Origin: JAAXHV01 sp965207165
GTDB lineage: Bacteria > Pseudomonadota > Gammaproteobacteria > Eutrophobiales > Eutrophobiaceae
DNA: 64,000 nt
Assembly (NCBI GenBank): GCA_965207165.1
Contig: OZ242265.1
Coordinates: 992,001-1,056,000 of the forward strand
Direction: 5' to 3'
This document shows positions 56,060 through 64,000 of this stretch, in pieces. The position numbers and the translations under genes were made by a program. The notes beneath the pieces are model-generated. The model saw nothing but the letters and a program-made list of their open reading frames with translations, did not search any database and was not told where the DNA came from. The stretch's first letter is position 1. Each line of letters starts with the position of its first letter.

Positions 56060-56299
56060 TCTCCCTATATTTTTTTAGGGCCGTTGTTATTATTTATGTG
56101 GCCCAGCGGGTTATAAATTATTTATTCGTGTAGCAAGCATAGCAGAGTTTTCCAGCTATGAAAACAAGAAAACTACCAGTATGTACATGACAAATGCATA
56201 TAATGTACAATTAGAATGTTCGTTACTTTTAATTTTACAGCACCAATATTAAAATAGTTTTACGGGCCAAAACCTCAGGTTCCAGCAGACTACAAAACA
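56060..56299. promoter_or_regulatory. Divergent AT-rich control region kamA-like/msrA
   Basis: 240 bp between divergent genes. TGTACA occurs twice (56182-56187 and 56204-56209, centres 22 bp apart), a TATAAT lies at 56199-56204, and GGGCC/GGCCC could pair near 56080-56105. No -35 with proper spacing was found for the TATAAT. Confidence 0.3.
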
Positions 56300-56950
56300 G
56301 TGTTATTCAATACGGACAGATTGAACATACCAGGCAGTTCCGATGCGTTACCGGGCCGTGCAATTGCGCTCCCTGTAACCGACAGGCACTTCGTCAACGG
56401 CAACTCGCTGAAGCCGCCGTTCCCGGACGGAATGCTGCAAGCCGTTTTCGGCCTGGGGTGTTTCTGGGGGGCGGAGCGGAAATACTGGCAGCTTGAAGGG
56501 GTGTATACCACTGCGGTCGGTTATGCTGCCGGGCATACTCCGAATCCCACCTACCGCGAAGTATGCAGCGGAATGACCGGCCATAACGAGGTGGTGCTGG
56601 TGGTTTACGAACCTCACGCGATTGCCTACCGGGAATTATTGCAGGTGTTCTGGGAAGCACACGATCCTACCCAGGGAATGCGCCAGGGCAATGACGTGGG
56701 AACGCAGTACCGCTCAGGGATATACACCTTTACCGAAGAGCAAAACAGGTTGGCGTCGGCTTCAAGAACCAGTTACCAGGCAAGTCTGGCGCAGAGAGGT
56801 TACGGCGGTATTACCACCGAGATACTTGACGCTCCCCCATTCTACTACGCAGAGGACTATCACCAGCAATATCTTGCAAAAAATCCTGGCGGGTACTGCG
56901 GCCTGGGGGGTACAGGGGTAAACTATCCGCCGGCCGGGGACAGCCGGTAA
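56300..56950 (+). CDS. msrA: Peptide methionine sulfoxide reductase MsrA
   Basis: 216 residues, GTG start. The leader (SSDALPGRAIALPV, VNGNSLKPPFPDGM) matches the long E. coli-type MsrA. Active site GCFWGAERKYW, then GYAAGHTPNPTYREVCSGMTGHNE, DPTQGMRQGNDVGTQYRS and FYYAEDYHQQYL are all present. It reduces methionine-S-sulfoxide. Cys in GGYCGLGG is the resolving residue. Confidence 0.96.
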   Translation: MLFNTDRLNIPGSSDALPGRAIALPVTDRHFVNGNSLKPPFPDGMLQAVFGLGCFWGAERKYWQLEGVYTTAVGYAAGHTPNPTYREVCSGMTGHNEVVLVVYEPHAIAYRELLQVFWEAHDPTQGMRQGNDVGTQYRSGIYTFTEEQNRLASASRTSYQASLAQRGYGGITTEILDAPPFYYAEDYHQQYLAKNPGGYCGLGGTGVNYPPAGDSR

Positions 56951-56958
56951 CAGGGTAG

Positions 56959-57471
56959 TTACTGGCCGGGAACGCCGGCGGCATGTTTGCTGATCCACTC
57001 CTGTGCCGCACCGTCCCTGTTGAGGACATACGGCCCGTCGCGGAATTTCTTTTCCTTGATATATGCTTCAATATGACAGGCCTGTTCAACTATGCGCGCC
57101 CGGCTGGCATCTTCCTGGTCGCTTAACCACAGACCTATCTCATAATAGTCGTCCCGGTCCCGCACCATGACCACCTTGCCGCGGATAGTTTCCGGTATAT
57201 CACGTGAGGAAATGGTAGCTTCGATAGTTGTTCCGGGTTTCAGGTATTTATCGGAATGGAACAATAAACCGATATTGCCTTGTCTGTCTTCGGCATGACT
57301 GTTATCTTCAGCAAACGGGAGCTGTTTGTAATGTAGCGGGAAGCCATTGCGGTGGTGAATAAAACCTGTTTGCGTATCCGTGAGCGGCGCCTGGCCGATG
57401 AGTTTGTGCTGTATTGCACGCATATCCCTGCCGCGTTTTTTCTTTATGCCGTTCAGTATTTGAAGTAGCAT
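56959..57471 (-). CDS. PilZ-domain protein (c-di-GMP receptor-like)
   Basis: 170 residues. The likely PilZ start is RDMRAIQHKLIGQ (about 15-27), followed by EDRQGNIGLLFHSDKYLKPGTTIE and IRGKVVMVRDRDDYYEIGLWLSD. The domain order fits PilZ, but the RxxxR and (D/N)xSxxG boxes are not textbook, so binding of c-di-GMP is uncertain. The gene is convergent to msrA (8 bp). Confidence 0.55.
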   Translation of the reverse strand: MLLQILNGIKKKRGRDMRAIQHKLIGQAPLTDTQTGFIHHRNGFPLHYKQLPFAEDNSHAEDRQGNIGLLFHSDKYLKPGTTIEATISSRDIPETIRGKVVMVRDRDDYYEIGLWLSDQEDASRARIVEQACHIEAYIKEKKFRDGPYVLNRDGAAQEWISKHAAGVPGQ

Positions 57472-57621
57472 TGGTTCTCACCCCTATTGAATCTAGCAGT
57501 TGTATTTTATACCCTATAGGAAGTGACAATCAAGTATTTTTTTCAAAAAAACATAAAGTTAAACGATCATTGTAAGATATAACCTGAATAACAGGCCGTT
57601 ACCGGCCATATAAGCTGCGAC

Positions 57622-58104
57622 GTGAACAGAAATCTGGTTTTTACAGCTATCATTTTACTTGCCGGCGGAGCAGGCATCTTGCTGCTTAGCCTGGACAGAA
57701 CCGCAAACACGGATCAGGAACAACCGGTCAACGTGTCGCCGGGCGAGGCTGCGCCGTCTTACCCGCAGGAACCGGAACACGACGCATCAGGCAACGAAAA
57801 ACGCGTTGCGGCGATGCGCGCCGAATATGCCAGACTGGAACAGGCCCGTGATACCGTGCGACTGCAGCTTGGCAGGCTCAACTCCCGGATATGGAAGCTA
57901 CAGGTATCGCCCGAGCAGGCGCGGACTATCCGGGACCAGATGCGGCAGGGCTATGCGATGCTGAAAAACCCACCCATGCTGGGCGCATTCTCCAGTGCCG
58001 GTGAAATCCGCAAGGAACTCGCGAAAGTAACAAGACTCGCCGATAAACTCAGCGCCCTGGAAACAACTGTCCAGGAGCATATTGCTGCTCGGGAGGCGCG
58101 TTAA
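57622..58104 (+). CDS. Hypothetical membrane-anchored coiled-coil protein
   Basis: 160 residues, GTG start. One N-terminal membrane helix (about 5-24, TAIILLAGGAGILLLSL), a Pro/Glu-rich linker (about 28-55), then a helical region with heptad pattern (about 58-155, MRAEYARLEQARDTVRLQLGR). I do not recognise the family. It overlaps the convergent mtaB gene by 4 bp. Confidence 0.55.
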   Translation: MNRNLVFTAIILLAGGAGILLLSLDRTANTDQEQPVNVSPGEAAPSYPQEPEHDASGNEKRVAAMRAEYARLEQARDTVRLQLGRLNSRIWKLQVSPEQARTIRDQMRQGYAMLKNPPMLGAFSSAGEIRKELAKVTRLADKLSALETTVQEHIAAREAR

Positions 58105-59402
58105 TTCGTGTGGCCGGTTGTGGTTGCCAGCAGTGTGGCAGTCACCGGGTCGTAGTATTCTGCCTGCGCCGTGACTATGCTGTTTGCAGGGGGAAACTCT
58201 CCTGAAACGGGCATAGCGACACGCAGGTAATTCGGCGAATAGCCGTAACGCACCGGCTGTCCATTCATGGCGCCGACATCGCTTTCCACCAGTACGGGAA
58301 AGGAACGGCCCACATGGCGCCTCATACAGGCATGTTTCATCTGCCGCAGCGCGCTATGCAACTGCCGGCACCTGGTTTTCTTTACTTCTGCAGTTATGTG
58401 TCCAGGGAGCGTGGCAGCCCTGGTGCCGGCGCGCGCCGAATAAGGGAATATATGGATATGGGAAAACCCGACTGCCCGGCAGAAATCAAGGGTCTGCTGC
58501 CATTCAATGTCTGTTTCACCGGGAAATCCGGCGATGATATCCGTTGTCAGATTCAGGTCGGGGACCATCTCTCTTGCGCGACGCGCCAGGTCCATATACT
58601 CGCTGGTCCTGCAACGCCGCCCCATGCGCCGGAGCACGGTGTCACTGCCGCTTTGCAGGGGCAGGTGCAGGTGCGGCATGAAGCGGGGGTTAGCGAACAG
58701 TTCAAAAAAGTCTTCGTCGATATTCCAGGGTTCCAGCGAACCCAGACGCAAGCGGGGGATGTCTGTTTCAGCAAGAATCGTTCTGACCAGGGCAGGCAAA
58801 TCCGTCCCCAGGTCATGCCCGTAGGCGCCGATATGCACGCCGGTCAGCACCGCTTCCTGTATTTGCCGTGAATGCAAGCGGTTAATCTCAGCGACGATAT
58901 CCCCGGTCCCGCGGCTGCGCTCCGCGCCGCGTGCTACCGTGACAATACAGAAGGTGCACTTGTGCCGGCAACCGTCCTGTATCTTGATAAATGCCCGGTT
59001 ACGCCCCCTGGCAAACAGGGCGGCTGCTCCGGGTTCAGTCGCGCTGCCAGGCATGGCTTCGGCTACCAGTTCGCGCATTACGATATCGACCAGGCGGTCT
59101 TTCTCGGTATTGCGCACAACCAGGTCGACCCCCGGCAATTCGTTGACAGCGCCGGGTTGCAGGCTCGCATAGCAACCGCTGACCACCAGCTTGGCAGTTG
59201 CATTACGGCGTTGTGCGCGCCGGATAAGCTGCCTGGACTTTTTCTCCGCTTCCCGGGTGACGGCGCAGGTATTCACGACAACCAGGTCGGCGTCATCGAC
59301 TATCGTGGTCAGGCGGTGGCCGGCCGCCTGGAACCCGTTCGCCCAGTGTTCAAGTTCGGCTTCATTCAGGCGGCAACCCAGGGACTTCAGTGCTACTTGC
59401 AT
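58101..59402 (-). CDS. mtaB: tRNA t6A37 methylthiotransferase MtaB
   Basis: 433 residues. N-terminal UPF0004 domain (SLGCRLNEAE, NTCAVT, VVSGCYA: three cluster Cys), radical SAM motif CRHKCTFCIV (C-x3-C-x2-C), and a C-terminal TRAM-like domain. It converts t6A to ms2t6A at position 37 of tRNA. MtaB is common in Firmicutes and patchy in Gammaproteobacteria; MiaB and RimO are alternatives but the short N-terminus and SLGCRLN favour MtaB. Confidence 0.88.
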   Translation of the reverse strand: MQVALKSLGCRLNEAELEHWANGFQAAGHRLTTIVDDADLVVVNTCAVTREAEKKSRQLIRRAQRRNATAKLVVSGCYASLQPGAVNELPGVDLVVRNTEKDRLVDIVMRELVAEAMPGSATEPGAAALFARGRNRAFIKIQDGCRHKCTFCIVTVARGAERSRGTGDIVAEINRLHSRQIQEAVLTGVHIGAYGHDLGTDLPALVRTILAETDIPRLRLGSLEPWNIDEDFFELFANPRFMPHLHLPLQSGSDTVLRRMGRRCRTSEYMDLARRAREMVPDLNLTTDIIAGFPGETDIEWQQTLDFCRAVGFSHIHIFPYSARAGTRAATLPGHITAEVKKTRCRQLHSALRQMKHACMRRHVGRSFPVLVESDVGAMNGQPVRYGYSPNYLRVAMPVSGEFPPANSIVTAQAEYYDPVTATLLATTTGHTN

Positions 59403-59411
59403 GATGATAAC

Positions 59412-59588
59412 AATTGAGAATTAAGAATTAAAAATTACGAATTAGGAATTACGAATTGATGTGCCGCCTGTGGCGGCGGTTTTTCAATGCATCTTATCCT
59501 TTCCGCAAATTGGATTAAAGCACACGGTTACGTAACATTCCTAATTCGTAATTCCTAATTCGTAATTCCTAATTCGTATTTCTTAATT
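59412..59588. repeat. Mirror-image heptamer array, locus D
   Basis: Left arm 59412-59457 (AATTGAG, AATTAAG, AATTAAA, AATTACG, AATTAGG, AATTACG, AATT) and right arm 59537-59588 (ATTCCT then alternating AATTCGT and AATTCCT, degrading to ATTTCTT, AATT). The 79-base core holds GCCGCC-TGT-GGCGGC and a T-run (59463-59484) on the plus strand. The right arm encodes the last residues and stop of the acyl-CoA dehydrogenase gene. Outer units are the more degenerate ones. Confidence 0.9.
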
Positions 59589-60733
59589 GTCTCTTTCGCT
59601 ATAATCAGCTTCTGTATCTCCGATGCGCCTTCGTAAATGCGCAGGGCGCGGATTTCCCGGTACAGTTCCTCCACCTTTTCGCCGCGGGTCACGCCGCGTC
59701 CTCCGAAAAGCTGAACCGCCCGGTCTATGACTTCCTGGGCGGATTCGGTAGCGTACAGTTTAGCCATGGCCGCCTCCCGCGTTACCCGTCCGGCGCCGCT
59801 GTCTTTTGTCCACGCGGCGCGGTAAACCAGCAGGGCGGACGCGTCTACGGCAACCGCCATATCAGCGATCCTGTCCTGTGTCATCTGCATGTCGGCAAGC
59901 GCCTCTCCGAACAGCTTCCGTGTTGCGGCGTGTCCCAGCGCCTCATCCAGTGCACGCCTGGCAAACCCCAGCGCAGCAGCGCCGACAGTGGAACGGAACA
60001 CATCAAGGGTTGCCATGGCGATTTTGAAACCTTCGCCGGGCTTGCCCAGCAACCTGGTTTTCGGCACCCGGCAATCGTTGAACTTAAGCCGCGCCAGCGG
60101 GTGAGGGGCGATAACCTCGATGCGTTCGGCTATTTCCAGACCCGGTGTATCGGCATCGACGACAAAAACGCTCAACCCGCGTGTGCCGGGTCCTTCACCG
60201 GTCCTGGCGAACAGGGTATAGAAGTCGGCAATGCCCCCGTTTGAGATCCAGGTTTTCTCGCCGTTGAGCACGTAATCGGCGCCGTCCGCAACCGCGCACG
60301 TCGTCATGGCCGCGACGTCGGAGCCGGAATCGGGTTCCGACAGGGCAAACGCGGCTATCCTCCTGCCGCTGCGCACCGCCGGCAGGTAATCGTGTTTTTG
60401 TTCCGCATTGCCGAATAACGCTATCGCGCCGCTGCCCAGTCCCTGCATGGCAAAGACGAAATCCGCCAGGCCGGAATGATACGCCAGGGTCTCGCGGATA
60501 AGGCACAGGGACCTGACATCCGGCGCCCCGGCGGAATCATGTTCCGGTGCCGGCGCAGCATAATTCAGCCAGCCGGATTCGGCCAGTTGTTTCAGCAGCG
60601 CCTTGCAGGCCTCATCGACGTCATCGGGATGTTTCCCGGACAGGCGCCGGCCGGCCCACTCCCCGATTTCATTGGCCAGTCGTTCGTGTTCCTGCGTAAA
60701 AAACGGCCAGTCAAGGTAACCGCGATCAGGCAT
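59555..60733 (-). CDS. Acyl-CoA dehydrogenase
   Basis: 392 residues. FALSEPDSGSDVAAM (flavin/substrate loop), TWISNGGIADFYTLFA, and the C-terminal catalytic Glu in IYEGASEIQKLIIAKE. It oxidises acyl-CoA to enoyl-CoA with FAD and ETF. It is the last gene of the operon, overlapping the enoyl-CoA hydratase by 1 bp. The final residues (about ELGITN) and the stop are written by heptamer repeat DNA, so the ancestral C-terminus may have been replaced. Confidence 0.93.
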   Translation of the reverse strand: MPDRGYLDWPFFTQEHERLANEIGEWAGRRLSGKHPDDVDEACKALLKQLAESGWLNYAAPAPEHDSAGAPDVRSLCLIRETLAYHSGLADFVFAMQGLGSGAIALFGNAEQKHDYLPAVRSGRRIAAFALSEPDSGSDVAAMTTCAVADGADYVLNGEKTWISNGGIADFYTLFARTGEGPGTRGLSVFVVDADTPGLEIAERIEVIAPHPLARLKFNDCRVPKTRLLGKPGEGFKIAMATLDVFRSTVGAAALGFARRALDEALGHAATRKLFGEALADMQMTQDRIADMAVAVDASALLVYRAAWTKDSGAGRVTREAAMAKLYATESAQEVIDRAVQLFGGRGVTRGEKVEELYREIRALRIYEGASEIQKLIIAKETIKKYELGITN

Positions 60734-61542
60734 CAGTCCCCCTCGAACACCGGTCTTTCCTTGTTGACGAAAGCGTTATAGGCGCGCCGGAAATCTTCGG
60801 TCTGCATACAGATGGCCTGGGCCTGGGCCTCGGCTTCGATTGCCTGCTCCAGCGCCATGTTCCATTCCTGGCGCAGCATGGTCTTGGTGATGCCGTGCGC
60901 GAACGTCGGTCCCTTGAGCAACCGTTCGGCCAGCATGCGGGCGTCCGCAAGCAGCGTATCGGATGACGAGAGGGTATTATAAAATCCCCAGCGTACCCCT
61001 TCTTCCGCGGACATGGAGCGACCCGTATACAGCAATTCCGCGGCGCGCCCCTGCCCGATAATCCGGGGCAGCAAGGCGCAGGCGCCCATATCACAGCCGG
61101 CAAGCCCGACACGGGTGAACAGAAACGCGGTTTTCGCTGCCGGGGTCGCTATGCGCATATCGCTTGCCATGGCGATAGCGGCGCCGGCGCCGACGCAGAT
61201 ACCGTCAACCGCGGCAATGACCGGTTGCGGGCAATGGATCATGGCCTTGATGAGATCGCCGGTCATGCGGGTAAATTCCAGCAGGCCTTTCATGTTCTTT
61301 TGCGTCAGCGGGCCGATAATGTCGTGCACGTCGCCGCCCGAGCAGAAGTTTCCTTCCGCACCGGTAATGATGACGACGTTTACGTCGTCCGCGCCGGCCA
61401 ACCGGCGGAACGTATCACGCAACTCCGCGTACGAGTCAAACGTCAGGGGATTCTTTCTTTCCGGCCGGTTCAGGGTCAGCGTGGCAATGCCGTTTGCACA
61501 GGACCAGTCAAAATGCTGCGGGTTGTAGTCTTGCATGTTCAT
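60733..61542 (-). CDS. Enoyl-CoA hydratase/isomerase (crotonase) family protein
   Basis: 269 residues. Oxyanion-hole segments ITGAEGNFCSGGDVHDI and DGICVGAGAAIAMASDMRIA. At the acidic positions there is LAGCDMGACALLPR, where classic hydratases have Glu residues; Asp is present, so hydratase, isomerase or thioesterase-like chemistry are all possible. Middle of the acyl-CoA operon. Confidence 0.88.
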   Translation of the reverse strand: MNMQDYNPQHFDWSCANGIATLTLNRPERKNPLTFDSYAELRDTFRRLAGADDVNVVIITGAEGNFCSGGDVHDIIGPLTQKNMKGLLEFTRMTGDLIKAMIHCPQPVIAAVDGICVGAGAAIAMASDMRIATPAAKTAFLFTRVGLAGCDMGACALLPRIIGQGRAAELLYTGRSMSAEEGVRWGFYNTLSSSDTLLADARMLAERLLKGPTFAHGITKTMLRQEWNMALEQAIEAEAQAQAICMQTEDFRRAYNAFVNKERPVFEGD

Positions 61543-61585
61543 TGATATTTCCCCGGATTTCCCGGCTGCAACTGAATTGCATGTC

Positions 61586-62368
61586 TCACATTACTTCGCC
61601 ACCGGCTATCGGGATGGACTGGCCGGTAATTGATTCGGTACCAGGCAAACACAGCCAGGTTACCGCTGCGGCTACTTCTTCCGGTTCTATGAACCGGTGT
61701 TGCGGGTTCGACGACTTCAGCCGGGCCTCCGCATCTTCACGGGACATGCCGGTTTTATCCATAATCGTGGTTATCGCCCCGGTTATCAAGTCGGTATTGG
61801 TATAGCCCGGACAGATGGCATTGACGGTAATGCCGGTCCCCGCCAGTTCCAGCGCCAGCGAGCGGGTCAAGCCGATGACGCCGTGCTTGGCTGCACAATA
61901 CGCCGAAACGTAAGCATAGCCGGTGAGCCCGGCAGTGCTGGCGATATTGACTATCCGGCCCCAATCGGCCTCCAGCATGCCGTCCAGTACCTGCCTGCTG
62001 CAGTAAAATACACCGCTCAGGTTGACGGCCAGGGCCTGCTCCCAGCTATCGCTGTCCATGCGCGTGAACGGACTGCTGTGGGCCGAGCCTGCGTTATTCA
62101 CCAGGATATCGATGGGGCCGAACTCGTCTATTGCCTGGTCAAATCCCGCCGCTACGGCAGCCTCATCGGTTATATCCAGCCGGACGCAGGCAGCACGGTT
62201 CAGTTGTTCTGCCTTGGATTGCAGAGTGCTTTCCGTACGCCCCACCAGGGTAATGCGCGCACCCAGCCGGTTCATCGCATCCGCGATCGCCGCGCCGATA
62301 CCCCGACCCCCACCGGTAACCACTACGTGTTTATCCTTCAGGCCGCTCATGTCAGCGTGCGCCGTCAA
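61586..62368 (-). CDS. Short-chain dehydrogenase/reductase (3-hydroxyacyl-CoA dehydrogenase or FabG-like)
   Basis: 260 residues. NAD(P) motif VVTGGGRGIGAAIA (about 16-29), NNAGSAHSS, catalytic Ser in NIASTAGLTG, and YCAAK (Tyr-x3-Lys). Its neighbours are acyl-CoA dehydrogenases and a crotonase, so oxidation of a 3-hydroxyacyl-CoA is likely. Its start overlaps the acyl-CoA dehydrogenase stop by 4 bp. Confidence 0.9.
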   Translation of the reverse strand: MTAHADMSGLKDKHVVVTGGGRGIGAAIADAMNRLGARITLVGRTESTLQSKAEQLNRAACVRLDITDEAAVAAGFDQAIDEFGPIDILVNNAGSAHSSPFTRMDSDSWEQALAVNLSGVFYCSRQVLDGMLEADWGRIVNIASTAGLTGYAYVSAYCAAKHGVIGLTRSLALELAGTGITVNAICPGYTNTDLITGAITTIMDKTGMSREDAEARLKSSNPQHRFIEPEEVAAAVTWLCLPGTESITGQSIPIAGGEVM

Positions 62369-63522
62369 CGGTTAGGCGTGTGCCCGCAGGCCATGCCCGC
62401 GATGATTACCTTCTGTATATTGGATGTCCCTTCCACCACCTGCAGCGACTTGGCATCGCGGTAGAACCGCTCTGCCGGGTATTCCGTGGAGTAACCGTAT
62501 GAGCCGAATATCTTCATGCATTCGTTGGCCGCATGCACGGCCGCCTCGGATGCGGCAAGTTTAGCCACGGAGGTCTCGTACTGGTTGGGTTTGCCCTGGT
62601 CTTTCAGCCAGGCCGCCTTGTACACCAGCAACTGCGCCGCCTGGTGTTCCAGTACCATGTCTGCAATCTGGGACTGGACCATCTGGTGGCGGGATATGGG
62701 CTTGCCGAACTGTTTGCGCTCGTTGGCGTAGTCGATGGCAAGCTGCAGGGCGCCGCCGGCCACACCCAGGGCGCCTGCGGCACAACCGATGCGGGTATTG
62801 TTCAACTGCCACATGCACATCCTGAAGCCGTTGTTCACCTCGCCGAGCAACGCATCTTTGGGGACGCGTGCGCCCTCAAAGACAAACTCACCGGTCGGGG
62901 AACAGTGCAATCCCAGTTTGGTCTCGATGGGCCGGGCGCTGCATCCTTCCAGGTTCTTGGGTTCGATGATAAAGCAACTGATACCCTTGTTGCCTTTTTC
63001 CCGGTCCGTATAGGCATACAGCAAGCCGGCGTCGCCGATGTGGGCATTTGAAATCCAGATCTTACTGCCGTGCAGTTCATAATGATCGCCCATGTCGATG
63101 GCATGGGTCTTCATGCTGGCAACGTCGGAGCCCGTATCAGGCTCAGTCATGGCGAAGAAACCTATTTTCGTGCCGTCGATCCAGCCGGAAATATACTTCT
63201 CTTTCTGTTCGTCCGTACCGTACCTGGCAACCGATAAAGGCGCGCCGAGATTCTGCATGTTGAACGGCAAACGCCAGGAAGCGGACACCTGGCCGATCTG
63301 TTCAGCCATGAGTACGGATTCCAGGAAGCCCATCCCGTTACCGCCCAGTTGCTCCGGCAACACACATGAAAAAAAGCCGAGCTCGCCCATTGCCGCCACC
63401 CGCTCCAGCCTGAATTCGTGGTTTTTTTCCTCTTCCTCCAGCGTAGGGGCAATATCTTCGATGGCAAACCTTCGGGCCGTATCCTGTACCAGGCGCTGCT
63501 CTTCGGTTAATTCAAATAACAT
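62365..63522 (-). CDS. Acyl-CoA dehydrogenase
   Basis: 385 residues, standard length. MTEPDTGSDVASM, KIWISNAHIGDAGLLYAY, and the catalytic Glu in VVEGTSNIQKVIIAG. The two acyl-CoA dehydrogenases of the operon are distinct paralogues and probably handle different intermediates. It lies 14 bp after the biotin-carrier gene, which ties fatty or dicarboxylic acyl-CoA oxidation to a biotin-dependent carboxylation or decarboxylation step. Confidence 0.94.
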   Translation of the reverse strand: MLFELTEEQRLVQDTARRFAIEDIAPTLEEEEKNHEFRLERVAAMGELGFFSCVLPEQLGGNGMGFLESVLMAEQIGQVSASWRLPFNMQNLGAPLSVARYGTDEQKEKYISGWIDGTKIGFFAMTEPDTGSDVASMKTHAIDMGDHYELHGSKIWISNAHIGDAGLLYAYTDREKGNKGISCFIIEPKNLEGCSARPIETKLGLHCSPTGEFVFEGARVPKDALLGEVNNGFRMCMWQLNNTRIGCAAGALGVAGGALQLAIDYANERKQFGKPISRHQMVQSQIADMVLEHQAAQLLVYKAAWLKDQGKPNQYETSVAKLAASEAAVHAANECMKIFGSYGYSTEYPAERFYRDAKSLQVVEGTSNIQKVIIAGMACGHTPNR

Positions 63523-63535
63523 GGCGGCCTCTCCG

Positions 63536-63757
63536 TTACCCGGACTCGATGGACATCAGGGCTTGGTCTTCCTCAACGGCATCGCCTTCCTTTACATGTA
63601 TTTCCGTCACCTTGCCGTCACAGGGGGCATAGATCGGCGTTTCCATTTTCAACGCCTCCAGGATCAATACCTCGTCATCCTCTTCGACGACTTCATCTAC
63701 CGCCACCGTTATTTTCCAGATGGTCCCCGACAAAGGGGCCAGCACGTCTTCCGTCAT
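63536..63757 (-). CDS. Biotin carrier domain protein (decarboxylase/carboxylase subunit)
   Basis: 73 residues, a bare biotinyl domain: APLSGTIWKITV at the start, EALKMETP with the biotinylated Lys near residue 37, and KVTEIHVKEGDAVEEDQALM as the second half. It lies 16 bp after the sodium-pump beta subunit, so it is the mobile carboxybiotin arm of that decarboxylase. Confidence 0.92.
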   Translation of the reverse strand: MTEDVLAPLSGTIWKITVAVDEVVEEDDEVLILEALKMETPIYAPCDGKVTEIHVKEGDAVEEDQALMSIESG

Positions 63758-63773
63758 TATTTTTCTCCGCAGA

Positions 63774-64000
63774 TTATTGCAACATGGTCAAAAATATGCC
63801 GGCAGCGATGACCGTGCCGATAACGCCGGCAATATTGGGCCCCATGGCAAACATGAGCAGGTAATTCTTTTTATCTGCCTGTGCGCCGATTTTCTGGACG
63901 ACCCGGGCCGCCATCGGCACTGCAGACACGCCTGCGGCGCCGACCAGGGGATTAATCTTGTTCGTGGTAAACAGGTTCATCAGCTTGGCCAGGAGGATGC
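63774..64000 (-). CDS. Sodium-ion-translocating decarboxylase beta subunit, 3' part only
   Basis: About 75 C-terminal codons of a gene that continues beyond the right edge (reading ILLAKLMNLFTTNKINPLVGAAG into the window). VGAAGVSAVPMAARVVQKIG and NYLLMFAMGPNIAGVIGTVIAAG are the conserved ends of OadB/GcdB/MmdB. This membrane subunit couples decarboxylation of carboxybiotin to Na+ export. Which decarboxylase (glutaconyl-, methylmalonyl-CoA, oxaloacetate or malonate) cannot be told, as the alpha subunit lies outside. Confidence 0.92.
   Translation of the reverse strand, partial: ILLAKLMNLFTTNKINPLVGAAGVSAVPMAARVVQKIGAQADKKNYLLMFAMGPNIAGVIGTVIAAGIFLTMLQ

Overview
The window is about 64 kb of chromosomal DNA from a gammaproteobacterium. 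The evidence is gene order: hflX-hflK-hflC-DUF2065-hisZ-purA, then rnr-rlmB; rpsF-rpsR-DUF2232-rplI-dnaB-alr-radA; and the divergent ssb/uvrA pair. A free-living, respiring, probably aquatic or sediment organism that makes polyhydroxyalkanoate would fit, but the genus cannot be read from the sequence. Genes are tightly packed, often with 1-17 bp overlaps. No prophage, CRISPR array or intact insertion sequence was seen.

Layout. (1) 1-10122 is a catabolic block: a cyclase-family hydrolase (cut by the window edge), an unknown secreted protein, an MFS carrier, a minus-strand operon (secreted alpha/beta hydrolase, fused FeS-molybdopterin hydroxylase, its FAD subunit, HpcH/HpaI aldolase), an HsaA-like flavin monooxygenase and a glutathione transferase. 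(2) 10182-19482 is housekeeping: hflX, hflKC, hisZ, purA, tRNA-Leu(CAG), rnr, rlmB. (3) 19582-25904 holds a double-CDGSH protein, a Rieske oxygenase with its hydrolase, a membrane zinc peptidase, ZapE and an EF-G paralogue. (4) 26167-28351 is a sulfite-reductase pair. (5) 28357-32272 is a partner-switching module (STAS protein, anti-sigma-type kinase, PP2C phosphatase with two sensor regions). (6) 32381-43627 holds ssb, uvrA, a PfkB kinase, the S6/S18/L9 cluster, dnaB, alr and radA. (7) 43636-58104 is mixed: a Sel1 protein, DNA polymerase IV, leuCD, a thiolase, a toxin-antitoxin pair, PHA synthase, SfsA, an MBL hydrolase, a GST, a KamA-type radical SAM protein, MsrA and a PilZ protein. (8) 58101-64000 holds mtaB and an acyl-CoA oxidation operon coupled to a sodium-pumping decarboxylase.

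The most unusual non-coding features are: a 173-bp element at 36843-37015, a perfect 23-bp inverted repeat enclosing four hairpins that all carry GGA in the loop on the same strand (a candidate CsrA/RsmA-binding RNA); four loci with mirror-image arrays of the heptamers AATTACG/AATTAGG, two of which supply the last codons and stop of a gene; and a 245-bp nested palindromic MITE-like element between rplI and dnaB.

All functional calls are from recognisable motifs and gene order only; no database search was run.
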